DNA of 64,000 bases from Casuarius casuarius (taxonomy: Eukaryota > Chordata > Aves > Casuariiformes > Casuariidae). The stretch spans positions 1,856,793 to 1,920,792 of the forward strand of contig PTFA01000082.1 of assembly GCA_003342895.1 (NCBI GenBank), given 5' to 3'. The notes beneath the pieces were generated by a model. That model made no database searches. It was not told the origin of the DNA and saw only the letters and a program-made list of their open reading frames with translations. The stretch's first letter is position 1. Every line of letters begins with the position of its first letter. This document shows, one piece after another, positions 1 through 13,600 of this stretch. The position numbers and the translations under genes are program-made.

Positions 1-45
1 ACACCCAGTTTAAATACGCTATTAATCAGTTCTGTTATGTTCTTC

Positions 46-64
46 TTTTTTTTTTTTTTTTTTT
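46..64 (+). repeat. Poly(T), 19 nt
   Basis: Uninterrupted T run in intron 1. Confidence 0.95.
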
Positions 65-1736
65 CCCTCTGGTTCAAGCCTATTATTACCAGTTAAATGA
101 AATCTGGGTACAGATGATATAATAGGGATTAGGAATGAATTTTAACCCAGATTCCATCAGGAAGATTGTATGTATAGTAAAACATCTTAGGACCAAGAAT
201 GATATTTTAATCTCTCTTCTTTCAGGTATATAATGAACAACTATTATTATAACAACTTTTAGAGAGAAGTACGGTTAGCTGTTGTAATAGTGTGTTTATA
301 GAGATTTGTTGATTCTCCTTTTTTTGAAATTTGTTGCAGTATTTTCGTGTTCATTCTCTGTGGATAAGTTTTCTTTCTGTGACAAGCCAAACAATCCTTT
401 TGAGAAAACTGGAGAAGAAGTTAACAAAATACTTGATCTAAAAATCAAATCCACCTTGTTTGGAAGGAACTGAAAAAGTATGACTGGCTTTCTTGAGATA
501 AGCCTATTAAGTTTACAGAACTTAAAGAACTTTCTTTTGGAGACCTGTCACTTTTAAAAAATATTGATGTTTTGAGGAACAAGAGGAGAAAGACCTTGCT
601 GTATCAGCTCAATATAGGGTTAACTGAGGTTAAATTCTGTATGTACTGCAGTACTTCCAAATTCTGATAAATCAAGTGTAGCTCCCAGGCAACTAAAGAG
701 TAGTGCCTAAGCTCTATAGGTAGCAGGATACATAAACCTAGTGCCCATTGATTTAGTAACTGTATTTTATTCATAACTATTCATGAGGAAACTTGTTGGT
801 TCCAAATGGGAGGTTTAATGCACACTGAGGGTGCTTGGTAGCACAGAGTTTTAATACTGCTAAGTGTCTTCAGAAAGGTACTCTTGCATCAACCTCAGAT
901 TAACATAGGATGAATAACAGAGCAATTTATCAACTAGGCAGCTCTGAAGAGTGTCAGCAAGAAAGCTGACGATGATGAATTGGAGAGAAATGGATGCTGC
1001 GGTAGATAGCCGCTACAGTTAAAGCTGGAGTTTTGAGAGATGGCAGCTGATATTTAGGTGTATGCAGGATAATTAAGTGAGGAGGAACTGAACTCCTGTG
1101 CTTGGCTGACTAGAAAAGAAACATCTCTCTGCACTTCAAGAAGTTTAGCAAATACAACAACTTAAACTAGCAGGTAGATGACTGGATTGTACCTTATGGA
1201 GAAAGGCTTACCTCAATCTTCAGGACTGATAAGTGAGAATTATGCTTTGAAGGCAGACTCCTGAACTTCCCTTCTTGTTTGCAGTCTTAGCAAACTTACT
1301 TGACAGTAAAGATTTGAGTAAGTTAGCTTTAAGGCAGAATGAGTTTGTTCTGAACTTGATGTTGGTTCTAGTTTTGTACTCAGCATTCTTAGATTTTACA
1401 GCTTCAGTTACTTTGAATTTTGAATTGCTTTTTTTTTTTCTTTCCTTCTTCCAGAAAGGATAAAGAAAATCATTGTGAGTTGCAGGAGATCAAACCAGAA
1501 ATAAAATTGCCTTTGTTTTTTGCTTCTTTCAATGTAATGGGATAGCTATGCAGTGTGTTTTGTTTTTTTTTTTTTCCCCTGTCATATGCACAGATCTTTC
1601 TAATCCTCTTGAATTTGGTTTGTATTTAGAAGGGTTTTTTTTCTTTTTTTTCTTTGCCACTCACTGTTATATCAAATTGTTGAACATGATACATTGAGGG
1701 CAGTTTCAAATAATCGCATTGAAGTTAGTGCTTTAC

Positions 1737-1767
1737 TGCGTGTGCGTGTGTGTGCGTGCGCATGTGC
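1737..1767. repeat. TG/CG microsatellite, 31-nt alternating purine/pyrimidine
   Basis: Every odd base is a pyrimidine and every even base a purine across 31 nt, with four CpG steps. Such tracts can adopt Z-DNA; that is inference from composition. Confidence 0.88.
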
Positions 1768-3518
1768 TGTTTGTGTAATGAGTTTGTTTGTTCTGCTCTT
1801 TGGACTGTTGAGATACTGCAGGTGCTCTTGGTTCTGTATGTGCAGGCTCTTCTTCAGCAGAACTCAGTAATGAGATAAGCATTGAAGACAAGTATTTCAG
1901 TATGTACAGTAGACATAACTAGTATAGTATAATGGTAGTTATAGTAAAAAGCTACACAGATTAAACTGTTTTAATTGTTGTTAACGGTTAGGTCTGCTGC
2001 TCCAATTGCTTTCATATTTTAAATGTTCAAAAAAGTTCTTGTACTGGTAAAATCAAATGAGATTGTGTTTAAAAATCTTTTTTTTTTTTCTCCTTTCTTC
2101 TGGATTAAGCAGCTTGGTTGCTGAAATTTTTGAGCTTCTGTTAATATCTAAAATGTGTTCCAGAATAATCAGAAGGACAGTGCGTTAAAAACAGTTCTCT
2201 CTTTCCTCAAACTTCTATTGTGTGGTCTTAGTGTTAGGTTTCCGTGTACAAAGGAAAGATACTAATACAGTGATAACATTTAAAGAATTTTCTTCTTCTG
2301 GTCTAGTTACGGATTAGTTGTTTCTTATAGCATGTGATATATAGTTGGCAGCTTAATGTTGCTATAAACCATTCTTTGCTTGAAAGGTGAAGGAATGAAT
2401 ATAGCTTGTAATGAAACCTGGATAATTTCCAGGCTGTTAAGCTAATTGGTGAAACTTAACGCCATAGATATGAAAGCAAATACTATGCGCCTATGAATAT
2501 TAGTATCATGGAAAAACTAGGACAAAGGATGTAATGTGATGAGTTTAAAGACTGTACGGTATAAATAACTACAAAAATGTATTATACATTGTTTTTGAAA
2601 CTGTTAAGTGACTATATGAAAGAAGCAGAAAAGTCAGAATACTTTTTCTCGCAGTGCTTGGTATTTTGAACTGAAGTGTGTTCTTCCTCAGAAAATAGTT
2701 CCAATTTACACAACTAGTTTAACAGTTCAAAGTTAACCTTCAAATATTGAGATTACATTCTGCCTTCCTAAATCTCGACAGCAAGCATAAAATGGTGTTG
2801 AGGTATAAAGGTGTCAGTAACTGTAGTAGTGCGAGAAGTGGCTTGTCATCTGGTTCTTCAATATTTAAATACTTGAAGATCATGGGTAATGTCGGGGGGA
2901 CCAATCTTATACTTAAAATGTTTTCTGTCCCATAGTGGTCTCTTTTTTTATAGCTTGTGTTCTTTATGCATAAACCATCAAAATGTATTGTTACTTTGCA
3001 GCATTTTCATGTGAAGTGATTTAAAATGTTGTAGGTTGCACATCAATGACTTTATTAACTATATTAAGTTGATTTAATGAGCGGTTTGCAGTTTACTTCT
3101 AGTTTGTTTACCTTAAGGAGCAGAACTAGACTAGTCAGTTTACAGTTAGTTTCCCTAGGATTCTTCAGCAGTAGCATAGCATAGTGTAGCAGTTTATTGT
3201 GCGCTTTTGGGTAATCTGTTTGGCAGAACCTTTTCTTGGAAGAAGAGAGATAGAGGTTCTTTTTATTAATGCTGGTACAATCTAATTGTCATTTCTTTTG
3301 CAGATACTGAGTTTTTACAACTTTATACCTCTTTTCCCTCCCCTTTGTCACACTGAGTTACTCTTGTCTCTTCTTTTCCTAACCTTTTCTGAGATTGAAA
3401 TATACCTACTTCGTAATTCTTTACATATTGTAGCAACATCAGTGAAATTCTGCAATCCCTTGCACAAAAGGTAGCATCAAAAATTTTTTTTCCTAAACTT
3501 AGCTTTTAAAGTTTATAC

Positions 3519-3565
3519 TATGCTATTGCATATATTGCATATATGCTATATACATGCTATTGCAT
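3519..3565 (+). repeat. Imperfect ATGCTATTGCAT / TATATTGCAT repeats
   Basis: TATGCTATTGCATA, TATTGCATATATGC and CATGCTATTGCATG follow one another, giving a mixed direct and inverted low-complexity patch. Confidence 0.75.
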
Positions 3566-4068
3566 GAAAACAAAATAGCATTTGTTATGAGACTTCTGAG
3601 ACCAAATTCTCTCTGAAGTAGCAAGCATCTCTCCTGTCCCCCTCCCCAAGTTAATGGAGCTAAGTACAAAGCAATATGAGTTACCAGAATGGGGTTTTCC
3701 ATCTGTAGTTTGCAGACCCACTGCATGTAAAGATTTGCTGAAGAAACAAAGAAAAAGGAGGTCTGTTGTTGGAAGATTTAAATTGGCTATACTGAGCCTT
3801 CGCCTCTTTTTGGAAACTTTTTGTTAGTCTGTAAATGGAAAAGGTCGAAGACCACTGATTTAAAGTCATTTTCATCGTAGTAATTGTCCTTGTCCATGGG
3901 CTGAAATAAAATGTTGAAACAAGAAACTCCAAGGAGACAATGAAAACTCATTGTGTTCACAGTTCTGTTAAGTGAAACTTGTTTTGGCTATTTGCACTTA
4001 CTCTTTTTTAGTACTTGCTGCTCTTACGTATTTACTGAACTAGTGATTATTTTTTCCTCTAGGAGATT

Positions 4069-4161
4069 AAAAAAAAAAAAAAAAGTAATTATATTTATCG
4101 AAAGTGTAGTGAAATAGAATCCAGTCTGCGGTGCTCCAGAACACTTTTTTTTTTTTTTTTT
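4069..4161 (+). repeat. Poly(A) (16 nt) and poly(T) (17 nt) pair
   Basis: An A run at 4069-4084 is followed 60 bp later by a T run at 4145-4161. The transcript could pair these runs. Confidence 0.9.
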
Positions 4162-6112
4162 GGTTGTGTTAATGTCCAAGAGTAGGTGTTAGGGGTGTAA
4201 CCTACTAAATTCTGTCTAGTTTGCTAGTATTATGCAATAATTTTAGTAGACTATATTTAAGGGCATCTGTTGCTTTCTGTTTCATTTCCATTAAAACAAA
4301 AAATACAAAAATATAAAAATGATAGATGTTACCATTCATGAACAAGGGCAGTAAAACAAGTTCCGTATGTTCATGTACTATTAGGTGTAAATATTTCAGA
4401 ACTAACCTTTTTCTTACAGACTTTTTTTTACCNCTATGGACAGTTTTGTGAGCAGATAGGACCTGTTGCTTGGTGTTAGTGATAGATGAACCAGCAAAAA
4501 ATAAGAATGTAATTTACAAGGATTTATAATATTAGCCTGAACATTTAGTGATCCACATATAGATCCTGCCTATGTAGTTAATCCATTTTTTAAAGCTATT
4601 CTGAATATAAAGTCTTAATTTGGAAGGTCCTTCGTGATAGATTTAAGAAATAGTTGAAACCACTGTAATTTCTTAAGTTAAAATGACTCTATTGTTTCAG
4701 AAGCTTACACAATTGTGTGTTGAAGAATTGTGTGATTTACAGTTAGCATTTAATTTAAATATTGGATCTGTAACTTATACATTGGTTTGCACTTTTGCCA
4801 CTTGTTTTTTTTGTTGTTGTTATTGTTCCTAAAAGGTTGTTATTAAACTAACTGAAGTTTGTCAGCTGAAGAGAAAATTGATTATGTAACTACTTCATAA
4901 AAACTTACAGTATCTTAAACAGTTTAGTTCTTTAAGTAGCAGAGATCTTGGCTACCAGACTGGTAAAATAAATATTAGTTTTGTATTCACATTGTCTGTC
5001 TGCCTCTCCCCTTCTCTCTCCGCCTGTTAAGGGAGAGGTTACAGAGTTATGAATTATTGTCATGGACAGGATTGAATATGATTTAAAATCATGTTTGTCT
5101 TGGTGTAATTACAAGCTATACGTAAGATTGCTTTAGTTGTAAAGCTAATGGAGGGCAAAAAAGTCTGCTTAAGACTTTGCATATCTGGCAGTTTTTAATA
5201 TGGTTTGTTTCACTGTTCTTAACATGTTGTTGGTGTGCTTCACTCTAGCTGAAAAGATCTATTATTGAGGGAAGAGTATTTTCATTTGATTATAGGCTGA
5301 AATCTATAATTCTGATATTTCAAAGTATTTTTCATTAAAACAAATTTTCTATTCATTTTTAACCATTAATATAAATAAAACATTTTGAATTTGATTGTTA
5401 AATTGAAATGAATTTTTTTTTTTTGAAAAACAATTTATGATTCTCCAGAATACAATATTGAAATGTACTCATGTCTGAGCATGGTGGATATCATTCTGGA
5501 AGCTTGCATATGGAATATTTTTTATGCTACAGGCTGATGCCTGTCTTCTGATATCTCTTGGCATGATACAGAGCACTTTCCTTTGTAATAAGCTGTATTT
5601 TAGTTAGTTCTACAGATTTTGACAAAACAGTAATCTCCCTCTTGTCATGATTTCTGTTAGAAAAGCTCTGATATCATCTCTTGCTGTAATGGCAAGAGGT
5701 AAACACCAATGCTGCATTATCTTATCTAGTTGATAATTTCATCTAATAGTCCCGGAACTTGATGTGCCAATTTTAAATGCACTGGGCTGTGAAGTAATTG
5801 GAACTTCAGCTTGCAAATACCAAGCTATTGTTTTCAATGAAGTTGAGTTGAAATCAGCTTTCTATGCTGCATTGCAGTGGAAACCAATTAATTACAGTGT
5901 GACAAGATGCCATTATTTTTTTATGACAAGAAAAAATTTCTAATGACATTCTGCAGTATGAACAAATGTTTGGCACTTTTGGTTGAAATTTAACTTTAAA
6001 TTAATTTTATAGTCATATAGGCTAAAGAGTCTCTGGTTGTTTATTTTTGATTTTAAAGTCCACGTTTATGAAAAGGCTTCTAAGATTATTTCTCTAATTT
6101 ATACCACTGCTA

Positions 6113-6132
6113 ATGCCATGCTATGCCATGCT
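6113..6132 (+). repeat. 10-bp tandem duplication
   Basis: ATGCCATGCT twice in direct succession. Confidence 0.85.
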
Positions 6133-9100
6133 GCTATTGCCTTTTTATTAGTCATTGAAGTGTAGATGGGTCACGTGATAAAATGAAAATGCCATCTAAT
6201 GTGGCATAAAACACCTCAATTGTGTAAGATTTAAATATTATATGTGCCCTAGGTTTACTTAATTTTTGAACTTGTACCAGTTAAATATCAAAGATTAATC
6301 GTTTGACAGTTTTGTATGTCTCAAGGCATGCAAGAATTGACTAGGACAGCAGTACTACTATATCCAATGTTGTTATCTTCACTTATCTGGCCACATAGTG
6401 CAATGAATTAAGAGGACATCACAGGAGAGATTGGCTATTGAAATATATTAGCTTTGTATTAGATGTTGGTTGTTTGCCCATTAACCAAGTATTTTGAAAG
6501 AAAAAAAAGGTCCGAGAGCAATCTGAGATGCAGCATTAGTTAATACAAGCAAGTAATACTTAAATAAGTTAAAATGTGAAATTAAAAAGTACTGTGCACT
6601 TCATAGTAAACATAGTTTAGTTACCTCTTACTAATACAGTTAACTATTTCACAGGTTAAAGTTACATTTCTTTGCTTTTTTACTACAATATTAAGGGCTT
6701 TTTTTTTTTCTGATTTGATACTGTCATTGCTGTACACTAATTTAAACTCTCTAACATTCCATGAAGCACAAACCAATATGAATTTAACTCCTGTGCTTCA
6801 TGAAGCTTTGGTACCTGGCTTTTAATTGGTTCTTATTTCTGTTGATCACTATGATTTTGCTGCTTCAGGATAACAAATAGTTCCCAATATCTCTGTTTTC
6901 AGTAGATTTTTGGTTTTAAGTATAGCATTTATGTTATGTGTTGTTTAGCTTAGGTAGCATTTATAAAAAGAAAATTAAAATAGAACATTTGTTTTGATCC
7001 TTTGGGAAGGAGAACACTAAAACACATGGCAGAGTCTGTCTAGTTTGCTTGAATTTTGTTGGTTCCTATGACTTCAGTGTCAAGAGACCGCAAAGATGCA
7101 GTATTTTGAGTATGTTTCAAGGTTGTCTAAAAACTTTTAAGGAAAAGTAGGTGACTTTGGCGGGGAAATTGGTTAAAAAAAAAAGTTGAAAAGAAAAAGT
7201 AGGAGTGAAAGACATGCAGAATGCTTAATATAAAGAGGAAGTGTGTTTAAAAAGTCTATTTTCTTGAATATCTGAAATCGTCTTAACTCATTTATTAGTA
7301 AGGAGTGCAGGATGTCAGCTGAGGTGTAGTCAGTTTGAGGATTAATTTTATTTTCAGAAATGTTTTGATTAATGCAAGCAAACAATGTTAATGTCAATGT
7401 ATTTACTTTTAAACTACTGTCTGATAAAATCACTAAAAGTAGGATGGAATGGTGGTGTTTATTCAAAAAGTTGAACTATAGGTACCACCTATGAAGAACT
7501 TTCTCTGAGGTATACCCAATGTTAGGGCTTTTTTGTGTGAGTGATAGGTCCTTGCATTACATTGGAGACGCTAATGTCTGAATGGATGTGATGGCTGCTT
7601 CGGAATGATGCTGCTGTTAGCAGTGAAAAATGTCTTCCTTACAATTCTTGTGCAGCAGGCCGTGGAGTGCAGCACATTTTTATAATAAAGGTGATGAATT
7701 TAATCACAAACTGGCAGCCAAATGGAAATTGCAGACCTTGATACTGGGAGAAAATTGCCTATAAAGCAACTCCTGAGAGAGCAGGCTTTAAATTTATCCA
7801 CCCATTTCAACATTGAGGAGAGCATAGGAATTGCAGGGTATTTCGCTTGGCCTGTTTAGTTCAGATGGATGACACTTCAGTCTTCCTTTATTTAAGAACT
7901 AGATATAGTTTGTTAAAAGAATGACCTTGTTGCTTAAACTTTGCATGGTAAGGCTTTTGGAAAATCTATTCCTTTATTTTCTTGAAATATTTGCTCCTAT
8001 TATAAAGTAGAACCTAGTATGCATCATGGGCTTAAACTTGACTGCTTCACAGTTTTCCCCTCATATAGGGGATTTAGCTCTAATGTGACTCGAGAGAGAG
8101 TTAAAAAATATATACAAATATTTGAAGACTGGTTGTAGGGTTACGCTGATGTGAGAAGTAGTGTTGTAAATGATATAACTGATCTTAAAATCCCCCTAGT
8201 AGTTGTGTAAGTAGAATATTTTCTCTAATAATATTTAACATTCTGTGATAGAGGCACAGCATTTTGCAAAATGTGTTGATACTGATAAAATTCAGCAAAT
8301 TAATGTATTATATTAGTTTTAATAGTAATAAATGCTGGCATTCTTCAGATATGATAACTAGGAACTGAATTTACAAATATGATTTCCATTTATGGAAAAC
8401 TGTATGAAAAAGCAAAACATCCCTTAGACTTACTGAAAGATGATATAGTAGGTATCTTTTATATATTGAAATACTTGCAAGTAAATTAATTTAGAAATAA
8501 ATACTTTTTTGTTTTATGCTTACTGAGCTTCCCTACCATAATGCTTTTGAACAGATCATCATTCAAACAGAATTAAGCATGTGTAGCTTTGGATTTTGTC
8601 ACTTTCTTTAAGGTGAGGAGAATAGGAACACTTATGGACAAAACATTGAGTGTGGTATTCAGAACAATGTAGTAAGCACATTTCTTTCAAAGATGTCATT
8701 GATTTGGTTTCNCCTCTTCAGTGGGATCAGAAGTGTGATCTGTACTGGAATGATTCTTGGTTACATGTTCCCTAGATCAGTTGACGAAGCGATAGTCCTA
8801 AATTAATGTGAATAAGTAGCCCAGTAAATCCCCACCAAAACCAAAAAATCCCCTAGAAAACCAAAACTGTGTTAAGCAATCCTCCTAGATTATTTCTCAA
8901 AGAAAAGCTTCTGAAGAGATAGCGCTCTATATTAACAGAAGTCATTAGGATTATTAAACGGTTGTGTGGTGCACAGTTGAGCATTATTACTGACAGTTGT
9001 CAGAAGTTTGGAAGGCCCTATGTCTGTAGTTAGTGAGTGGCTTCTCCATACTCCTTTGTCTGGAGTATAGATTTGTAGCAAAAATAAATGAATGGCTAAT

Positions 9101-10558
9101 GAGTTCTTTTGTATGTGTTTCACTACTTTGGCTTATCTCATTTCTATTTTGAAATTTGATGTTAAAGGAAAATCATTGCTTAAGCTGCTTCAGAAGTGGA
9201 CAGTAGCATTTCTAATCTCATTTTACCCTGTGCTAATCTGCTGAGAGATCATCAGGTTCAATAAACAAATTAACTTTACTTCCATGCTTCATTGTAAGCG
9301 GGACCAACTCTTCCTTAGAATTCCTTTTTCACCTAAAGCGGACAGGTTCTAATGTACACAGACATCCCGAGTTAGCTGGTATAAATCTCACTTACGTTCT
9401 TGTGCTTTTTACTGCCTTCTGACTCTAAGCATTCAGAGGTGCCCGTTCAGTTAGGAAAGACAAAGTGCAGGTCTTGGGTAGAACTGAAGCTGGAATGTGT
9501 ATGTTGAGTTAACAGAAAAGAGAGTTTATTTCTAGTCTGCTTGCTTCAAAAAAAAGAGTAGGATCTGTTTACTTGTTTTGAGTGACTGGAAAGCCTTGGA
9601 GAGAAGTTGTGGAAGGTAGTTTTGAACAGATTTTGAGCTTGATGATGCCAAAAGGAGGCTCTTGAAGTCTGGGAAGGTGTCCCTGTTGGTTCCTTTCTGC
9701 TAATTCTGATATTCAGTGGATCCTTCTATGATTTTTTCAGCTCAGTAACCTGGAAGAAAGGTAACCAAACAAAAAGAGAAAATGTATGAATAGTCTTTTA
9801 CTTGATTAGTGAGTTGAATTGAAAGTTCAGTAAAGCAGAGTTGGTATGAGAGATGTTGGGGAACTATGCAGCTGGGAGTGGGAAAACAGTGGTTCCTTCC
9901 TTTTTCAACAGCAGTATGCTGTTAAGATTGGTTCAGCTGTCCTATGTAAGTGTTTGCAGTTAATGTAGTTCTCTCTTTAATCCTTCATGGAAAGGAGTAG
10001 TAGTATGGCCAGCCTGGCTTCTTGGAATGATGCTCTTCTGATAGTCCAAACTTCTGATTTCTTCTGGACTTTGAAGTGTAATCTGGGATATACTGTCTCT
10101 TTCCTTTGAAAACCAAATGGTTGGAAAAATGATGGATTGGTGTCAGGGTTCAACCCAGATCTGTTATATAGCTTCTTCCTAATACAGTTTGTGGAAATTT
10201 ATGCATGTTCACAGCATAGTAGTTAAGACCTCTTTCCAGTCTTTCTTCTGATAATTTACATAATTACTTATGTTCTTATTTCGTGTAACTTAATCCTGAT
10301 ATGTTTTTGGAAGTGATTTCAACATGCTGATCCATATTGTATCAAAATGGGTTTTCTTTTGCTGCCCTTTTCATCTGCTATTGCCTGCATTTTAACAAGG
10401 CAAATCAGCTTGATTTACTTTCAGCTGTTCATCCTATCTCATCATCTTTATCTTCTGTCTATNTTTTTTTCTTTTAGGACTCTCCTTATAAACAGATATA
10501 TTGCACAGACTACTGCTAAGGTGTGTTTGTTTTGTTTTGTTTTTTTTATTTCTCCCTA

Positions 10559-10616
10559 TTGATACCTACATTATAAGCTTTCAGCAGTTGATACCTACAT
10601 TATAAGCTTTCAGCAG
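10559..10616 (+). repeat. 29-bp perfect tandem duplication
   Basis: A 29-nt unit beginning TTGATACCTACATTATAAGC and ending TTTCAGCAG is present twice head to tail (10559-10587 and 10588-10616) with no mismatch, which indicates a recent duplication or possibly an assembly artefact. Confidence 0.95.
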
Positions 10617-13600
10617 GAGCTTTTTTCCTTGAGATTAAGCAAGAGGTTCTCTATACAGTTCTCAGTACAAAAGGTCTTGGTCTATGACTGAGACCTTTAG
10701 ACACTGTTATAATACGAAGATATTCTGTACCTTTTTGACTTTTTTAAAATTTACTTAAGCTTTGATATGTGGTCTGTGCTGCTCACCTACTCTGTAAAGG
10801 TGAACATTGTTTTATATTAGTAATGCTCTTTTTGATATTTTTCCATTATGTTTTTCTCTGTGTTCTAAAATTCAATTTTTAATGTCTAATGTGTTATGTT
10901 ACTCAGAATGATGTGGATTTCTTTCCGAATTGTTGCTATTAAACCTTAGTATAATGTGTAAGGAAGCACAGAATTAATCTCATGTAATTTACTTGGTATG
11001 AAAAACTGAATTTAATCTGCCACTTTTTAAATATTTTTGAAGAATCTCAATCTATTCAGACATTTCATAGCTTTCATAAGTATTGTTTACTGCAACCTTA
11101 CCATTCATAGTTTAACTCTGCTTTGCTTTGTTGACTGAATTTGTAAAGCCCTATTTTCAGTTTGTCCCTAGCAGATAAAAATATATCCTGGCATTTGTCC
11201 TTGAGGAAGACTTTTAAGGATTTTAATCTTTTACGAGTGTAGGAATTGATCTCTGCATCAGTGGGCCAAAATCTATTATATTTTGAGAAATAATCTCTTT
11301 TGAGAAACTTTTATGAAATATTTCGTGGAAATCCAGTTTTTATTGTTGTTTTCAGTAGTTTGTTGAAATGTTGAAAAATTCCTATTTTAAACTCTCTATC
11401 ATTCAAATTCTGCCCCAGACTTGAAACCTGTGTTAGGAGCAGGTTATCGCAAAAAGAAAAAACTTTTGATTTGGTACTATTTACTTAAATAAGGGAAAGG
11501 ACTAAAACATTGAGGTAATGATGTGGATCTGTAAAATTAGACTTGCCTTCTGGTTACTTTTCTTGCAAAAATGGGAGATGAAGGGAAGAAGATAAGAAAC
11601 TTGGTTTAATTCCCAGTTTTACTGATGGCTGCTACTTAGAGAAGTAGGCAAAAAGTGAAAAGAAATAATATTTTCTCAGGTGGAAGCTACAATTTGTAAT
11701 CAAAATAGTTTGAAATAATTTGTTAGAGTCTTGGTAAATATAAGAAGTAGGTTGTTTAGCTACACTGGTTGCTGTTGATGTACTGTAGAATGTGCTTCTG
11801 TATTGATTCCAGCTGAAAACTGACTTTAGGATCCCTTTCCCAGTATTGGAAGTTCTTGGGAGAGTTATCTCGCTATCTAAAGAACTTGCTTTTCCTTCTT
11901 GATCATTTAATGAGCAAATCTCCATGCTTCACTTAAATCATGTTACTGTCCTAAAGGGGAAAACATAAAATGGATAAAGTGGTGCTGTCCCCCTCCCCTT
12001 TTTTTGACTTGTTCTTTGGGGAGGTGGGGGCTCATGGCAGCCATTTCATGTTGAAAATTAGGCTTGAACTCATTTTTTAACATTCTTTTTCAGTAACTGT
12101 TTACCTGATCCTCTTGACTTAGTCTATCATAGCAAGTGAATGTTCTTACAATCAGAATGAACTTTAAGGAATATGGAAATGTAGTTCTAAAGTTCTAGTT
12201 AATCTTATGCAGAAAATCTTTTTAAGCAGCAGTCAATTCCATATGATAAAAATTAGCAAAATTCACTTATGTACATGGAATGCAACGGCCTCTACATTTA
12301 TGTCCTCATTTAAAGCGCACAGGTACAACTAAAAAACAGTCCTTTACAGATCACCTTTATTTTTTGAAATTTTTAATTTTTAAGAGGAGGCATGACGTTT
12401 AACACCAATAATAATGCCGCCTATCAAAGTTTGAAAAATATGCCAATGAAGATCATTTCATCCAATACTCATTATATTAATGAGGGGAACTAATAAAATC
12501 TACTCCTATTGCAAATACTTTCCTGTCAAGCTGTATTGTGTTCAGCATGCATGCAGGCTATTTTGAATAGTAATTATAACTAGCATTGCCTGTTGTATTC
12601 CTCGTTCTTTGCTATGCTGTTTGGAATTCTATAAACTTTACCTAGAGTGCTTGTTTGTACTTTCAAGAGCATTTTATGATGTGACACCTTCTTGTCCCAT
12701 TTTCTATGAGAAAATCATGCTGAAATGAGCTGTTTAAGTAGCATTGAATGGACAGAGGACCCAAAATATCACTACTTTCTTCTGTTCTGTTTTTTCACAG
12801 TACAATTTAATTGAAAGCAGTCAAGCTCTTACTAGATGCTCTGCAAGTCTAGTGGCAGGAGGGGATTCACTGTTTGCCTATGCTTTTTTCTCTACTTCTT
12901 CAAAGGTGATTTCGAAAGAGTATTGTTTCCCCCTGCAGCCAATATGTGGGGCAAATGAGGGTTAAAGAGAAGAGTTGGAGTGGAGGAGAGAGAGAGACTA
13001 GGAGAGAATACAAGTCTAAAAGGCTATTTTCAGATTTTGATTGTTTTTGTACTCCAAGCTTATAGAACAAGTCTGGAATGTTAAATGGAGGAAGAAAATG
13101 AAACTTTCCTATTCCCGTTGGGCATAGTAGGCGTTAAAATTTTATTTCCCTTCTGGTAACATAGCCTAAGCTATGTACCATTAGGAGTTGCACTCGGCTG
13201 TGATTTAATGAACAACAGTTCATCTACTCAGGCGGAATATAGTTTTGAGCAATTGATGTTGGAAGCAGTAGTATAGGTTGGTGCATAGTTGAAGCCTCAT
13301 CTTGGTTCCATTTCAATACCTTATATTAAAAGTTGAATTATATCTTAGAATAGCTTTTTTTTCTTTTTTTCTTCCTCTATCAAGTTTCATAAGGCAAACC
13401 ATGAAGCAAAGTTCAGATGGTAACTTTACGGGTGGGCTAGCAATTGTGATATTATAACTTTTACTGTAGTGTCTGGTACTGACCACTATCACACTGAGGA
13501 TAATATTGTTAATATACCAGTAATTCTAGTATTTTTAATGTGTAACTTGGAATCTTAATTCATATACTTCTAAGAACCATAGCCATATTCTGGATGACTG

